Source of the DNA: Nymphaea colorata
Taxonomy: Eukaryota; Streptophyta; Magnoliopsida; Nymphaeales; Nymphaeaceae
Direction of reading: 5' to 3'
NCBI RefSeq assembly: GCF_008831285.2
Contig: NW_022204507.1
Span: forward strand, 3,511,017-3,575,016
DNA: 64,000 nt
Every line of letters starts with the position of its first letter. Position 1 is the stretch's first letter. Under the pieces are notes generated by a model that saw only the letters and a list, made by a program, of their open reading frames with translations, had not been told where the DNA came from and searched no databases. Both the position numbers and the translations under genes were made by a program. Shown here piece after piece: positions 1 to 11,835 of this stretch.

Positions 1-800
1 ACCAAAGGGAAGGTTGCATACGTAAGCCAAGATGCTGAATCGTTGCTGAGACAATGGTTTGGTAAAAAGATATGCAAGCTGACCTTCGGTTGTGACGAAT
101 TGAGTATTCATATTTCCCAGTGCAATTTGTTTACGAACAAAATGATAATCGAGTTCCAAAATGTTTCATACGTGAATGAAAGACTGTTTTGATAGTGGTA
201 TGTAGTGCCGAAATGTTGTCACTAAATAGAATTGGAGCTTTGGAGAGGTAGACACCGAGATCTTCTAAAATAAAGGTAAACCATTTAATTTCAGCAGCAG
301 CTCCAGTGAGGGCCCGGTATTCAGCTTCACAGGACGAGCGAGCAACAGTCGGTTGTTTCTTAGAGCTCCAGGATATACAATTTGGACCAAGAAATGTGCA
401 GTATCCTAAAGTCGATCGGCGTGTATTTGGACAGCCCCCCCAGTCTGCATCAGAGTACGCTCAGAGAGTCAAATCTTGGGATTTATAGAACTGGATACCA
501 TATTGAGACGTGCCTCGAACATATCGTATAATGTGCTTCAAGATTTGAAAATGCTTCATCGTTGGGGCATGCATGAATTGATATGCAAAATTTACTGCAT
601 AGGAGAGATCTGGCCGTGTAAGGGTCAAGTATTGAAGTGCACCTGCAAGACTTCGATATGCGGTTGCATTGGAATAAGGAGGATCAATTTCCTCAGGAGA
701 TTTGGAACCAACAGTAATAGGTGCACTCACTATTTTACATTGCTGCATTTGTGCTCTAGAAATTGCATCTTTTGGCACAAGACCTAGATCTGCTTGCCCA
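1..800 (-). mobile_element. Ty1-copia pol fragment (end of RT, RNase H)
   Basis: On the minus strand 778-461 reads as the end of a copia reverse transcriptase, with the typical stretch YRSLAGALQYLTLTRPDLSY followed by the palm-thumb region ending IRYVRGT. After a frameshift near 430-460 the reading continues into RNase H: a DADW-like motif, then SCEAEYRAL near 308-340, then a degenerate HFGTRL where intact elements have KHIEVDYHF. Several frames are needed, so it is dead. The window edge cuts it before the 3' LTR. Copia elements replicate through an RNA intermediate and have no host function. The upstream edge near 800 is my estimate. Confidence 0.85.
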
Positions 801-1996
801 ACACTTTCATTTCCATAGCACAGTCTTTCAGAACATGATTTTGTCTAATGATAAAAAGAGAAAAAGAAATAGCAACAATAAACATATATCAAATGCTCTT
901 GAGATATTTAAACAACAAAAGTCACACTCGTTCAGAAGAAACGTCAATGAGCTCACCTACTTTAAGGTGCTGGCACCTTAAGAAAGGCTTCAGAAAGATT
1001 TTGAAGCAGGACACAAGAAAAGAGTTCAATAAAATAGCATAAAAGAAGACAGAAGAATTAAGAAACAGTCAATGAGGAACAAAAGTTTTTGTCAATAAAA
1101 GAAGTGATGCTAAAATTTTTTCCTAAATCTAATCAGTCAGCAAAAGATTCAAACGATTAGCTGAAACAAAAACAGGAACCATTTGCGAATCAGAGAAAGT
1201 TAAAAATTGTATTGTTTATGATAAAAAGGTAAAAGAGAAAATAAAAATTCAGAATATTGAAAATAATTAAAAATAAAATGGACATGTGATCTATATTGAC
1301 TCAAAGAGGGTTGATTTGGATCTTTGGATTACAGTACCATGAAACAAAGTATAATTCCAGCCAGGGTCATTCTTGAACGGCTCAAAATCATGTCATATTG
1401 CTGAATAAATGTGATAACAGCAATAATAGTAGCAATATTTATTAATAAAAAAACCACTTAAATCAAACAAAGCCAACTTGTTCTTAGCTCACTAACAAAT
1501 CACAGTATCATCATGTCAGAGAGGCATTGTGATCACCATTGATTAATTTGACATTACAAACAGCACCAATATTTGGCTAGAATGCTGGATGCACATCATG
1601 TACTTAACAGGCAGCCAAGTTGGAGAAGAGAAAAACCAAGTGAGAACAAGACTGTCGTAAGTTAATGTGGGAAATACACAATAACATAATGGAGAATGCA
1701 GACAAGAAGGAAATGAACTTCAAATTTACATGAATCGATGAACATGTCCTGCTTGCACGATACACCCAGAATGATGTCATTTGAAAGCAGAGACTAGAGA
1801 GTAAATAAGTAATTAGTTTGGAAAAAAAGAAATTAACATAACACCAGAAGAAAAAACAGTTCTTTATGACCAACTTAAGCATAAAATGCTTATTCATGTG
1901 CATATATTTCTAATAGAAGCACTAAATTAGCATGTGCTAGAGGAATGCAAAATGAGAAACTAATTGATTAACATATTAACAATTAAAATCATCAAC
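801..1996. other. AT-rich stretch, no gene recognised
   Basis: Both strands show only short open frames interrupted by stops, with A-rich runs. No family resemblance was seen. It may be intron or intergenic DNA of a decayed minus-strand gene. Confidence 0.4.
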
Positions 1997-2133
1997 CTTT
2001 GAGCTGCATTGTCTGTCTCGTCATTATCTATGCATTTTAGCTCATTTTCATCAAAGCCTGTGCCCAAGAAGGAAGACTCAGGTGCTGTATACAAATCGGT
2101 GCCAAAGTCATCAAAGTTATGCATATCAACATT
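1997..2133 (-). other. Candidate internal exon, gene not recognised
   Basis: The minus strand has an acceptor-like CAATTGCAG immediately before 2133 and a donor GT immediately after 1997. Between them 137 nt stay open for 45 codons. The peptide is acidic and contains MHNFDDFGTDLYTAPESSF and then a Glu/Asp-rich tail. Clean splice signals and unusual composition (many D, E and F in an AT-rich background) suggest a real exon or exon relic. I do not recognise the family. A second weak candidate on the same strand lies near 2291-2350, with the Ser-Arg motif STRSRSHTN after an acceptor-like TTTGTAG. Confidence 0.3.
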
Positions 2134-2879
2134 CTGCAATTGTCAAAAGAAGACAAAAATTAGTCATGGACTAGCACTATCAATCTTCCTTGTTTCCCAA
2201 AAACAGATAACATCATAACAAGACGATAAGGAATAAGTTATCTAAAGCATAATTATTTCCAGTTAGTTAAAACACCGAGCACTTATTCACATTTTCCTCT
2301 GTTCTTGGGACCAGGGTTAGTATGGGATCGGGAGCGAGTAGAGAGACCCCTACAAATTTTCGGAAGTAGGAACCAAGAAATGAACTGGAAGTGACCCAAA
2401 AGTAGATCACGAAGCAAACAAGAGCCAAAGTAGCAAGTTAAGAAACAACTAGCCAGCAAAAAATATAACTTATAAACAAAGATCAAACTTTCAAGTTTCA
2501 AACTCTAAACTTTTTGCATAATTAAGTTTTAAGCTTGGGCAAAGATTTATAAAATAGGGTTTGATTACATTAGGAATCTAGATTTTACTGAAAAAAGAAG
2601 CTTGCATCAGCTGCCTGAATGGGAGGCACAGTTCTGGTCACAAAGGAAGCTGGCTTCTTTCTTTAAATAGTGCTCTCAAGACACTTCAAAAGCACCTTAC
2701 TTTTTGCTTTCCAATGTGCTTCCAAGCGCCGTTCGTAATTCTGCTACTCCTGCTTGGGACCAGTTTCCAAACTCAGGTGTTGTCACTGTGAGTGCGCTGG
2801 CCTTGAGGGACACCAAGAATGCTCAGTTACCAATCTTGTCATGTTTAGCATTTATGTTTGTTCTGCATGAATACTTAGT
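2134..2879. other. Non-coding or unrecognised stretch
   Basis: No convincing gene. A short minus-strand reading near 2700-2810 contains TTPEFGNW followed by a stop. It faintly recalls the FGNW box of NOI/RIN4 proteins but lacks the rest of the motif. Confidence 0.3.
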
Positions 2880-3662
2880 ATATGTCATACGTAATACGTA
2901 TAAATCACATAGTTACCTACATGTTATATGTTAATGTATACGGATATTATAAATATACATATATCATATACGTCATATATTTTATGTATTATATATATAT
3001 CATACATTTACGTATACGTTACATAGTAACATACTACATTTATGATGTCATATATACATTATATACAATTATATATAATGTAATATACATATATAAAACT
3101 ATAATAGTTATATATACATATACATATAACTATATACTATTTATGTCTTATACTATAATATTATATACATACAACTATATGTACACATTATATACACAAT
3201 ATATTACATATATGTAATATATACATAAATGTATTATATATATATATACACATATATATATGTGTGTGTGCGTGTGTATGTGTGTATTATATATGTTACG
3301 TAACATATATATACATATATAATAAATTATGTATTGCATATGTAATATAACATGTTATAAAGTAAGTCACATGGGTGCACGAACTATGGTGGCGCACCCG
3401 CACCGATGCGTGTGCGGCCTGGCACGTCACTCGACTCGATCAAACCTAATGGGATGCTCCAGACGGCATCTGTTATCCTTTTCTCTTGTTTTTTTTCTTT
3501 TTTTCCTTCTCCTATCTTTTCCTCTTCTTTTTTTCCTTGCTCTCTCCCTCTCCCCCCCCCCCATTTACTCTATTTGATAAAACTTTGAATTTTGAAGAGA
3601 TTAAGGTAGGCTTGATAAAAAATTTAAAAATATACACAAATAAAATTACATATATAACAAAT

Positions 3663-3719
<57 letters not shown>

Positions 3720-4060
3720 TCTAGCAGCACCCGCACCCGCACCCATGTGATCATATTATTGTATTACATCACATATATATATACACACATATATATATAT
3801 ACATATTATATATATATGTATGTATAAGCATAATATGTCTAACATTTGAAACTATATATGTACTATATTATACTATAATATAATGGTATATACATATATG
3901 TGGAATATAATACATATATCTATTACATATGTGATACACGTATACTTATATAGTATGTGATATGTTAATATACGTATATAGATATACGTTAACATATATA
4001 CAATACATGTATGTAGTATATATTTTATACTACACTGTACATATCAACAAATGAATTTGA
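2880..4060. repeat. TA-dominated low-complexity block
   Basis: The stretch is almost entirely TA, CATA and TATG steps with many short self-complementary segments. It is interrupted at about 3366-3600 by a less AT-rich segment with GCACCCGCACC and a pyrimidine tract. A pure TA run at 3668-3718 is followed at once by repeated CACCCG boxes near 3727-3745. Apparent open frames here (Ile/Tyr-rich) are artefacts of composition. Confidence 0.85.
3668..3718. repeat. (TA)n microsatellite
   Basis: An uninterrupted TA dinucleotide run of about 25 units inside the AT-rich block. Confidence 0.95.
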
Positions 4061-4085
4061 ATGTGGACTGAGATATAAAATTACT

Positions 4086-4275
4086 GGGAACTTTGCCTCA
4101 GCAACCAGCTTATAGTGTTCAGGTACTGCACAATATGCAAGGAAAAGAAAGAAGAGTTAGAAGCTACATTGCAATGAGATGCACAGGCATAGCAGGTGAA
4201 AATAAGTAAACAACCTATCTTTGTCACAATTCTCTCTAAACGTTCAGCAAACTCATGAAAGAGCTGATACTTATA
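4086..4275 (-). pseudogene. Two phase-matched exon candidates, gene not recognised
   Basis: Reading the minus strand, a block ending at 4215 encodes YQLFHEFAERLERIVTKI and is followed by a GT donor. The next block begins at 4125 after the acceptor TATTGTGCAG, encodes EHYKLVAEAKFP and ends at a GT donor near 4086. Joining the two across the 89-bp gap keeps the frame (phase 1), giving a Val at the junction. The combined peptide is amphipathic and protein-like, unlike its AT-rich surroundings. Upstream and downstream exons were not found, so it may be an isolated gene relic. I do not recognise the family. Confidence 0.45.
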
Positions 4276-4320
4276 GATTTGCACGAGCATGGAGTCACAT
4301 ACATCAGTATGTACATGCAA

Positions 4321-5335
4321 TTTTCAAGATTTTTCAGAAAACCATTGTCAAATATAAAATATAAGTGGAAAAAAAGTAATAAAACAGCTGAGAAGATAAC
4401 ACTAATTTTCAAGATTTTCTTTTTCTACATATGGTTAAAATGGGAATTATACAATATACATGTAAAAACAACTTGACCCTCTAAAAAACAGTTTTTAGTG
4501 GGAGGGGGTTTGCTTGACTCAAATCCATAATTAACTGAAAGAAGGCTTCTCAAAGAAACGTAGGTACCATCCACAAACTAGGCCTCACTCAGTAGCCTAT
4601 TTACTTGGTTTCACCTACATCCTTCTTGTATCACTAGAAATGAAAACTTAGTCAATACACAAAAATAAGGAATAGTTAATATCTAAACATTGCACCATAC
4701 ACATCCACAGCAATGAAAAACTAACTACCCTAGAAATTTTATAAAGAAAAGTTCCACATGTCAACAGCATCGAAGTTCAATGTGGCTACTTTAATTTGTC
4801 TCAAAGTGAAAGAGCCAGTTCAGAAGTCGAGTTTGCCAAGTTCTGCAAAAGTTGCGTCAAGAAAATGGTGGGCCACATAGAAAGAAAATGAATGCCAAAG
4901 GCTGCAAAATAAGCATATGGGGTCATAGTCCAGCATTCCAAGGAGGACTACCTTAAAATTCACTACAAGAACTAATGCAAACGGTGGGCTAGTGAATTGT
5001 GTAAGTTGACTTCACATGGTCAATGTTCACCAATGCAGGAAGAAACATAAAAATGAAGAACATCAGAAGTTAACTTTGTGCTGACATTACAAACTAATTT
5101 TAACAATGCAAATATAAAGTTTGTGTTCTTAATCAACAGAAAAAAACAAGTCACAAAAGCAAAGCATATTCGAATACTATTTGATCGCAAATATTTTAAA
5201 TACCAAATCAAAGACAACAAGGTCTTAAAGCATGTGATTGTATGATGTAGAATTACTTCGTCCTTCTTGGCTATGCAAGATTACCCTGTTCTAGTTAGAA
5301 TTAAATTTGCAAACACAACATTTACGAAGATTTAG

Positions 5336-5369
<34 letters not shown>

Positions 5370-6246
5370 CGCATGCCATGCATTCACAATCTGAGACCTT
5401 AGTACCTGAATAGGCATGACTCGAGATTCTTTACAGGTTGCAGGATTTATGGACAGGGCAGGCGGTCACCTTGCGAAACTCAGAAAGTGTAGGTATTTGT
5501 CAACTTAGTAATTTAGTCACGTAAGTGAATAGAGCAACAGAATGATAAGTAGTCACATAAGTGAACATGACACTAGTAAAGCTTAGAGAAACAATGATCA
5601 CTCCCACTTTTGGTGGATAGCAAAGGAGCAAGAAGTATAAAATAATGTCACATAAAATTAGTTGACATCAAAGATGGGGCCACCCATGGCTTGGGATGTG
5701 CAAAGGCCCCACATGCAGTTTCTCATTTCAAAATTTGCCATATTAAAAAAAGGAAAAATGTTTTCTTAATGAATAGCAATTATAAGAGAGTATAACAATT
5801 GCCGTGTTTCTTTTGTACAGGTTGCACATAAAGTTTGATATAGACAAATTTTTATGAACACCCATCTTCTCATTGAAAATCCATTTCAGGCAGCAATTTC
5901 ATCTTGTAGTGTGGATTTAGTTTGCTTTACAACAGACATAAAAATCTCAAGTCAACTTTTGTTGGGAGAAACTCCCAAAAAGAAGGCCTGTTAAGTGGCA
6001 TCACCTTTCTGTCGTATTAAAAAAGAGTCTTAAAAAAGACATTAAAAATTATATTGTTCATTAACTTATTAAGTTATTCTTGTGTAGTAGTGCAATTTGT
6101 TATTCTATTAACTAAAACACATCTTCTGTTTCAGGAAAATCTTACGTGCAATGACATTTTATATTCTACTAAATGACAAGACAATGGCCCTGCGGCTCAA
6201 CTTTCTAACTCTGCCACTGATTTGCATATGAGAGAGAAAGAAAAAC
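4321..6246. other. Intergenic or intronic stretch
   Basis: AT-rich sequence without a recognisable exon on either strand. It contains a TC microsatellite at 5340-5366. The downstream exons expected for the GH2 gene fragment at 6247-6486 were looked for and not seen. Confidence 0.5.
5340..5366. repeat. (TC)n microsatellite
   Basis: An uninterrupted run of about 13 TC units. Confidence 0.95.
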
Positions 6247-6486
6247 CTGGTAGCTCTTCGCAATTTATATCTTCGAATGTACTCTCATAGAACCTCATAG
6301 GTGTTCTTGTGGGGCTAGTTGCCAAATAAAATTTCCAGTAACCACTCAATGAGTGCACAAATGGGAAGCCCTCAACCCAATAGCCAACACTATCTAAAGA
6401 ACTAGAAACAACATCGTCATTCCATGCGGCTAAGTTGGAAACCATCACATCAACTTTGCTTCTCTTCCACCAATACTTGAGAGGTC
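6247..6486 (-). pseudogene. Exon of plant GH2 beta-galactosidase (lacZ-like), isolated
   Basis: The minus strand has an acceptor TTTGTAG before 6486 and a donor GT after 6247, bracketing 240 nt that stay open. The peptide contains KYWWKRSKVDV, then AWNDDVVSSSLDSVGYWVEG, then FVHSLSGYWKFYLA. This matches the second-exon region (about residues 45-125) of the plant family 2 glycosyl hydrolase of which Arabidopsis At3g54440 is a member, as I remember it. In intact proteins this is the N-terminal sugar-binding jelly-roll domain, before the TIM-barrel catalytic domain. I found neither the first exon upstream nor the later exons carrying the catalytic glutamates. It is therefore a lone exon, a pseudogene relic or a captured fragment. 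The exon itself is undamaged. Confidence 0.75.
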
Positions 6487-9400
6487 CTACAAACAGCGGT
6501 TGAATAACTTAAATTTTTAAAAGTATGTCAAGAATACATAGCAGAAATATATGAAGGATGCCAAATTCAACTATCTGCAATAAAAAAATGAAAAAAAAAG
6601 AGATGAACCCTGTACATGTGCCATCGCAAATTGAGCTTCATACCTAAACAAGTTTAATTATACAAACTCAAATGCATATCCCTATCTAAAGTTTTCCAAT
6701 TACTCCACAAATCCTGAAAAGCAACATAAGATCATAATTTCAAAAATTGCACTCGTACATTGATGCATAGGAGGAGGTGATAAAATGCTCCTAATCCCTT
6801 TCTTCACAACCCCCTTCAACTGGCTGCCAATTTTAGGAGAAAATACAATGCATGCAGAACCAATGATCAAATCTTTATAGATCATCCTATTGCCTCCTTG
6901 TTCTACTGCACCATCAACAATTATGAAGACAGGTAGAGTCTCCCCCACAAAAAAGCATATTCAAGTGTCCTATGCACTCAGGAGAGAAAGGAGCTAGCCT
7001 TTTCAAGAGGTTTGAAGTGAGAAACAAAACAAAGTGAAGATACCGATGTAGAAGAAGTAGCAGCAAATAAAGATGACTATAAAACTCTAGTATACACATG
7101 CATCCTTATTATAGCCATGACATGTGAAACTAACGTATCTGCATTTAAATAGAATCACAAGCTCAATGAAGACAACATGACAGTTAACAATCAAACTGCA
7201 ACTACTTTAACTAAGAGTCAAACAAGCATGGCATTCGAACCACGAGCACTACCCTAAACCATGTCCCCACTATACTAAACTACAGCTAAGAAGGCAACAA
7301 GAAGAAAATTCAATTTAAAACCAAACTTTCATGCATCTCAAACTAGATCAAAACATCAAGAAAATTCAATTTAAAATGTGTTCTTCACAAAAAAAAACAT
7401 AAATTTCATAAGGACAACCAAGTGGATCCATGTTCGACTTAGAGAATCTCGATTGGCTGTACGGAAAATGTTGGACATACACAAGCGAGATTCAAGCCCC
7501 GTCACTCACTCTCTCTCTCTCTCTCATGTATAGCCCCCCGACTTCAATCACTCCCATACCCTCCACGCCCCTCTCATTTAGCACCCACCTAGACAAGCTG
7601 AATCCCTACCAAGTCCCTAACCACCCATGCACGTTATGCCTCCCTCCTTATTCTCACCCTAGAGGTCGTACCACATCCCTATCCTCGGACTCACCAAGGA
7701 CTCCAAGAAAGAGTGACTTCTTGAGATCCTAAAGCAAGGACCTAGTGGCTCGGCAGCCCACTCCTTCTCATAGACATGAACAGCCATGAGCTCTAACTCT
7801 AGAAGAGACCCAAGTGTGGAACGGCTTGAACAAAATAAGGCAATCAAAAACTTTACTAGATCATTTTCCTAGCAATAACACACAAATATATGCAAAATCA
7901 CAATTCTCCCCACTAAACAAAAGGTCTAAAACTGTGTGAGTATTGGCTTTGATATGGATACAGAGCCTTAAATAAATAATAATAATAATAACTAGAAAAT
8001 TTCACTAAAAAATTTGTAAAAAGTAAAATTGAAAAATCTGTCTCCTAGATATAATTTAAAAAACAAGAAATAGAGCTCAGTTTTCAAAATTTTTGTTTGT
8101 GAGAAATAGAAACAGCGAAAAGTTTAACAACAATATAACAAAATACTCAAAGTTGAAAAAAATTGAAATTTTGTCGGCTGATTTTCACACAAGAAACTTC
8201 AAACCAACAATCAGACCCAAATTCAACTTTATCGCATATCAGAACGTCATAAATCTTTTGACTCTGAAACAGAGAATGATTTTTGTAGTTTTTACAGCTT
8301 TGCCAAATCATGGTTATACCTGTCTTTGTAAAGAGTTGATACCAAAACTAAATGTTGTATTGACTCAACGAAAACAGAGGAACTTCAAAAATACTGAATG
8401 CTTATGATATAAGGAATGTCAATGACCAAAGGCAAATAACGAAAAAACAAATCGATGACTAATATATGTTTGCAAAATAATTCAGCTAACTAACTAGGTT
8501 CGACCCATTCAGAAAGGCTTGACTAATGAAGAGAAACGAACACACAAAGTAAATACCAAGGCATAACAGCTCCAACATACACATTCAAAATCAGAAGCTC
8601 AATGAAGAAAACACGACACTTAACAATCAGACACCAACCACTTAAATAAGATTCAAACAAGCATGAAATCAGAAAACTACCCACGCCCCACTTGATTAGA
8701 CTACAAATAAAATGTCCACCTAAAGAAGGCCAGTCAAGCACCACAAGAAGAAAGTCCGAACAATTGACCTTCAACAATAGTCTCACATGATGAGGACTCT
8801 AGTTAACTGACCCACTACATGAAGCTAACTATAAACTGAGCACGGCCATAGGATAGAATCACATGGAACATAAAAAAAAGATACATACTGAACCTAAGTT
8901 TCAAAGTCTAAAGACTCTAAACCTGTTTGACACTCACCAATAAGACCTGACCTTAACACAATTCCAAATGGAACCAAGTCCCAACCTGTAAAGAGAAATT
9001 TCATTGGAGGACCCAGCAGCGTGGTGTACAATGTGCTTGATGATGCTTGAAGATGGAACACCTTCTCTTATACTCACTTTTGACACTTGAAAATTCTTTA
9101 CGCCAGCTAAGAAGAGCAAACAAGAAGGAGGGATAAATAGAAGGAAATCTACCGCATGCTGGAGATGGGGTTGTTAAGATGAATGGTTAGATTGTTAAGA
9201 TGAATGGTTAGATGGCTATGTGCCGGAAACACCATAGGGCCTTCTCAAGCATATCCAACATTTTAAAACAACTAAACGTAGCAAGACTACAAGAAATAGT
9301 TAGCTAGTATAAGATTATGTAAATGAAAAAAATCAAATCAAATAAAATCTAGAATCACATTTCAAAAAAACTACTACCTAAACAGTTATAAGAAATAGGA

Positions 9401-9956
9401 CCCATGAGTGAGGAGAGGGGATTAAGTGTGATGCCCTTCGAATTTGGGTCCATAAGGGAAACCAAATAAAATCACGTGCTTACCCATGTTCTCTCTTGGT
9501 TTCCTTATTGTCCATCCACATCATCTCAACTAAATATGTACTAAATAGGGTACATTTACTTATGCAGCCCACCATATATAAGTACATATATGGTCATATC
9601 TCCTATACAGTTATGACCAAATAACATGGTTATAGGGCTATGAACCTATTCTGATCATAATACTATATTCCAGTATGACCTCTAATAACATAACACCAGT
9701 TGCCTTATATTAAATGGGATACTACTCAAAAACAATAGTGCTATGTCCGGTAGAAAGCTTTGTCAATCCGTGAAGTTTGGATGACTTGAACAGAAATCAC
9801 AATCATTTGCTGATTTATATGCAAAAAAAGGTAACTCAACTTCGGAAAGTGTAAATTTAATGAGACGCACAAGGATGATTGAGAGGCTTCTTAGTTATAT
9901 GTGTGCCAAGCATTGCATGCACAAGCAAGAAGAAATGACCAGGCTGCACACATTAC
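6487..9956. other. Long stretch without a recognisable gene
   Basis: AT-rich, with a short TC run near 7508-7525 and an AAT run near 7975-7990. A less AT-rich patch at 7430-7850 has open frames on both strands but no recognisable motif. The later exons of the VAL-like gene (completing the B3 domain and CW finger) would be expected here and were not seen. Confidence 0.45.
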
Positions 9957-10130
9957 CTATGTCACCAGCTTGCTGTTGCTTTGACTGAATGATGATGTTA
10001 CACCTTCCAACACAAACATCCTACTGTTATTATTTGGCCAAAATCGAAATTGAAATACCCAATCCTTTCCATTTGCATCCTGAATCCTAAGAGGCAGTCC
10101 TTCAGGATCAGAAATTGCCGGGAAGTATGT
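9957..10130 (-). pseudogene. VAL/HSI2-like B3-domain exon with 1-bp deletion
   Basis: The minus strand has an acceptor CTTGAACAG before 10130 and a donor GTAATG after 9957, enclosing 174 nt. The peptide [18 protein letters not shown], then [19 protein letters not shown], is the core of the B3 DNA-binding domain of VAL (VP1/ABI3-LIKE) repressors. These bind RY elements and silence the embryonic programme in the nucleus. After EGVT the expected IQSxQxQAGD continues only in the next frame, so about one base has been lost near 9995. The resulting frame ends in a stop at the exon edge. The B3 start (GRLVLPK) should lie in the preceding exon and was not found. Confidence 0.85.
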
Positions 10131-10494
10131 CTGTTCAAGATTAAGAATTGCATAAGAATCAAGCATATGAGTGTACCAAAAACCAAATTTAATTGAAGGA
10201 AGTCCAAGGAAGAAAGCAGCTATAAACAAGTTAGACGCTCTAGTATATGCAAACCAAGGGGACGAAAAAGTCTAACATGGTCTTAGTTTCAGAAAGACAG
10301 CACCAGGCGCCCTATTCAACCTACATCACTAGCACTCAATGTTTTCTCAGATAAAGGGTGATAATAGAATTTGAGCTTACGGAAGGTCAAAGGTCACATG
10401 GAGGACTTGGATTCACTATAATATCAACAAATGAAGTGCAAATTTTGGAGTGAATCAATCACACCCAAGCAAATATGCTTTACGGTACAATTCT

Positions 10495-10725
10495 CAAACT
10501 ACGTAGAAGTGGATACTCTCTTGATATTTTCTGCAGCTCCTGATTGCTGCTGATCCTTGTCCAATATCCAGAAAGGATAGACTGATTTCTTGCCCATCCT
10601 TCGGTGTGATGCCTTGCCAATCCTTCGGTGTGATGCCTTGCCATGGTGGCCTGATTTTTTTGCCTCTTTAGAAAAGTCCAGTCCAGTATGAAAGCTGGAA
10701 GGATTTTCCTGTTGCAACATAGAAG
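10495..10725 (-). pseudogene. VAL/HSI2-like exon upstream of B3, frameshifted
   Basis: Two minus-strand frames together match the VAL region just before B3. One gives LQQENPSSFHTGLDFSKEAK. The other gives ARHHTEGWARNQ followed by GYWTRISSNQELQKIS, where intact proteins have [21 protein letters not shown]. A frameshift lies near 10640-10660. A 24-bp unit is tandemly duplicated at 10596-10643, repeating ARHHTEGL/W. Order and strand agree with the B3 exon 365 bp away, so both belong to one decayed gene. Loss of the reading frame upstream of the DNA-binding domain means no normal protein. It could extend to about 10930, where the reading stays open but is not recognisable. Confidence 0.7.
10596..10643. 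repeat. 24-bp perfect tandem duplication
   Basis: The 24-bp unit starting ATCCTTCGGTGTGATG occurs twice head to tail (10596-10619 and 10620-10643) within the VAL-like pseudogene exon. It keeps the frame. Confidence 0.9.
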
Positions 10726-10730
10726 CCTCC

Positions 10731-11735
10731 AGTCACATGCATGAGATCCAGAAGGCTTGCTTGAATCCCTTGCTTCATTGTCCTTTAGAGAAGCAGACCG
10801 TTGTGTTACATTTTTGGCATGAACCAGATGATTCATGTTTTTGACCATCAAGAGATTTCTTGAGCTTATGATCATGTTGCATTCAGTTTCAGGGATCTTT
10901 CTTCCTTTCACATGCTTGGTATCCAGCAAGCCTCCTATATTATCTTGAACCGATGCACACCTAAAGGACTCCGAACATTAATTTCTGAATTCCCAATGTC
11001 AATCTTGTTATGTGCAGGGAGCTTGAAGTCACCACCTGCTTCCTTTTCAAAGCAAAATGTTGGATTCATTCCAACAAATGCATTCTAGGAGTTTCTCCCT
11101 ACCTTTTCAGTTCTAGGATACTTCATCGTTGAACATGAGTTGGAATTCCAAGCTGAGGAGTGCAAAAGCCCAAGAGATTGCCTATACCTGTGCAAGTCCA
11201 GGATTTGGCACTGGGCCTGACTCCATTTTTTTTTGTATACTGATCTGTGAAACCGTCAATGGAAGGTAGAGGAGATAACCAAAAAGGCATCTTTAACTGA
11301 TTTGATATTGATGTGCACCTACCTGGAGCACAGCCGAGTGTAGCCGAGGATGTAGGCGGGATACCAGCTACTATCGTGGTCATGGTCAGAAGCGGGGAGT
11401 GGAAGCTATTGACTTTAGGCATTATGAGGTTGATCGAGAGAAGATACAGGGAGGGCCAAGGCGTTTTGAGCGAAGTGAGGCTAATTCCATGCCGAGCAAA
11501 GCCGAGGCACTAAATGTAGAGTGCAAGACTGAAGGGCCGATTGGGATAGGCAGTTCAGAGGCTAGTGAGTTAACCTCTTCTCTGAGAGAACGAAGCGTAA
11601 GGCGTTAGGCGCCAGCCGGTGAGGGAGACTGTGAGGGCAGCAATATCTATTGTGAGGTTAATCTAAAGACTAAAGAGAGTTGCGGCCTACAGATTGGCAG
11701 CCAATGAGGAGAGCGAGGAGAATACAATGGTTCAA
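10731..11735. other. Unrecognised stretch up to the assembly gap
   Basis: Could include more 5' remnants of the VAL-like gene, but no motif such as its PHD-like zinc finger was found. From about 11310 composition becomes richer in G and C, with repeated GCCGAG. Both strands stay open for 60-100 codons there, without recognisable domains. Confidence 0.35.
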
Positions 11736-11835
11736 NNNNNNNNNNNNNNNNNNNNNNNNNNNNNNNNNNNNNNNNNNNNNNNNNNNNNNNNNNNNNNNNN
11801 NNNNNNNNNNNNNNNNNNNNNNNNNNNNNNNNNNN
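11736..11835. other. Assembly gap (100 N)
   Basis: Exactly 100 N, the conventional placeholder for a scaffold gap of unknown size. Continuity of features across it cannot be assumed. Confidence 0.99.

Noticed and set aside
2704-2934. Possible NOI/RIN4 domain on the minus strand (PEFGNW)
   Set aside because: Only the FGNW core is present. The conserved residues after it are absent and a stop follows soon after.
2882-3827. Ile/Tyr-rich open frames in the TA block (e.g. 2882-3217, 3486-3827)
   Set aside because: They are translations of TA and CATA microsatellite DNA. No codon structure, start context or domain supports a gene.
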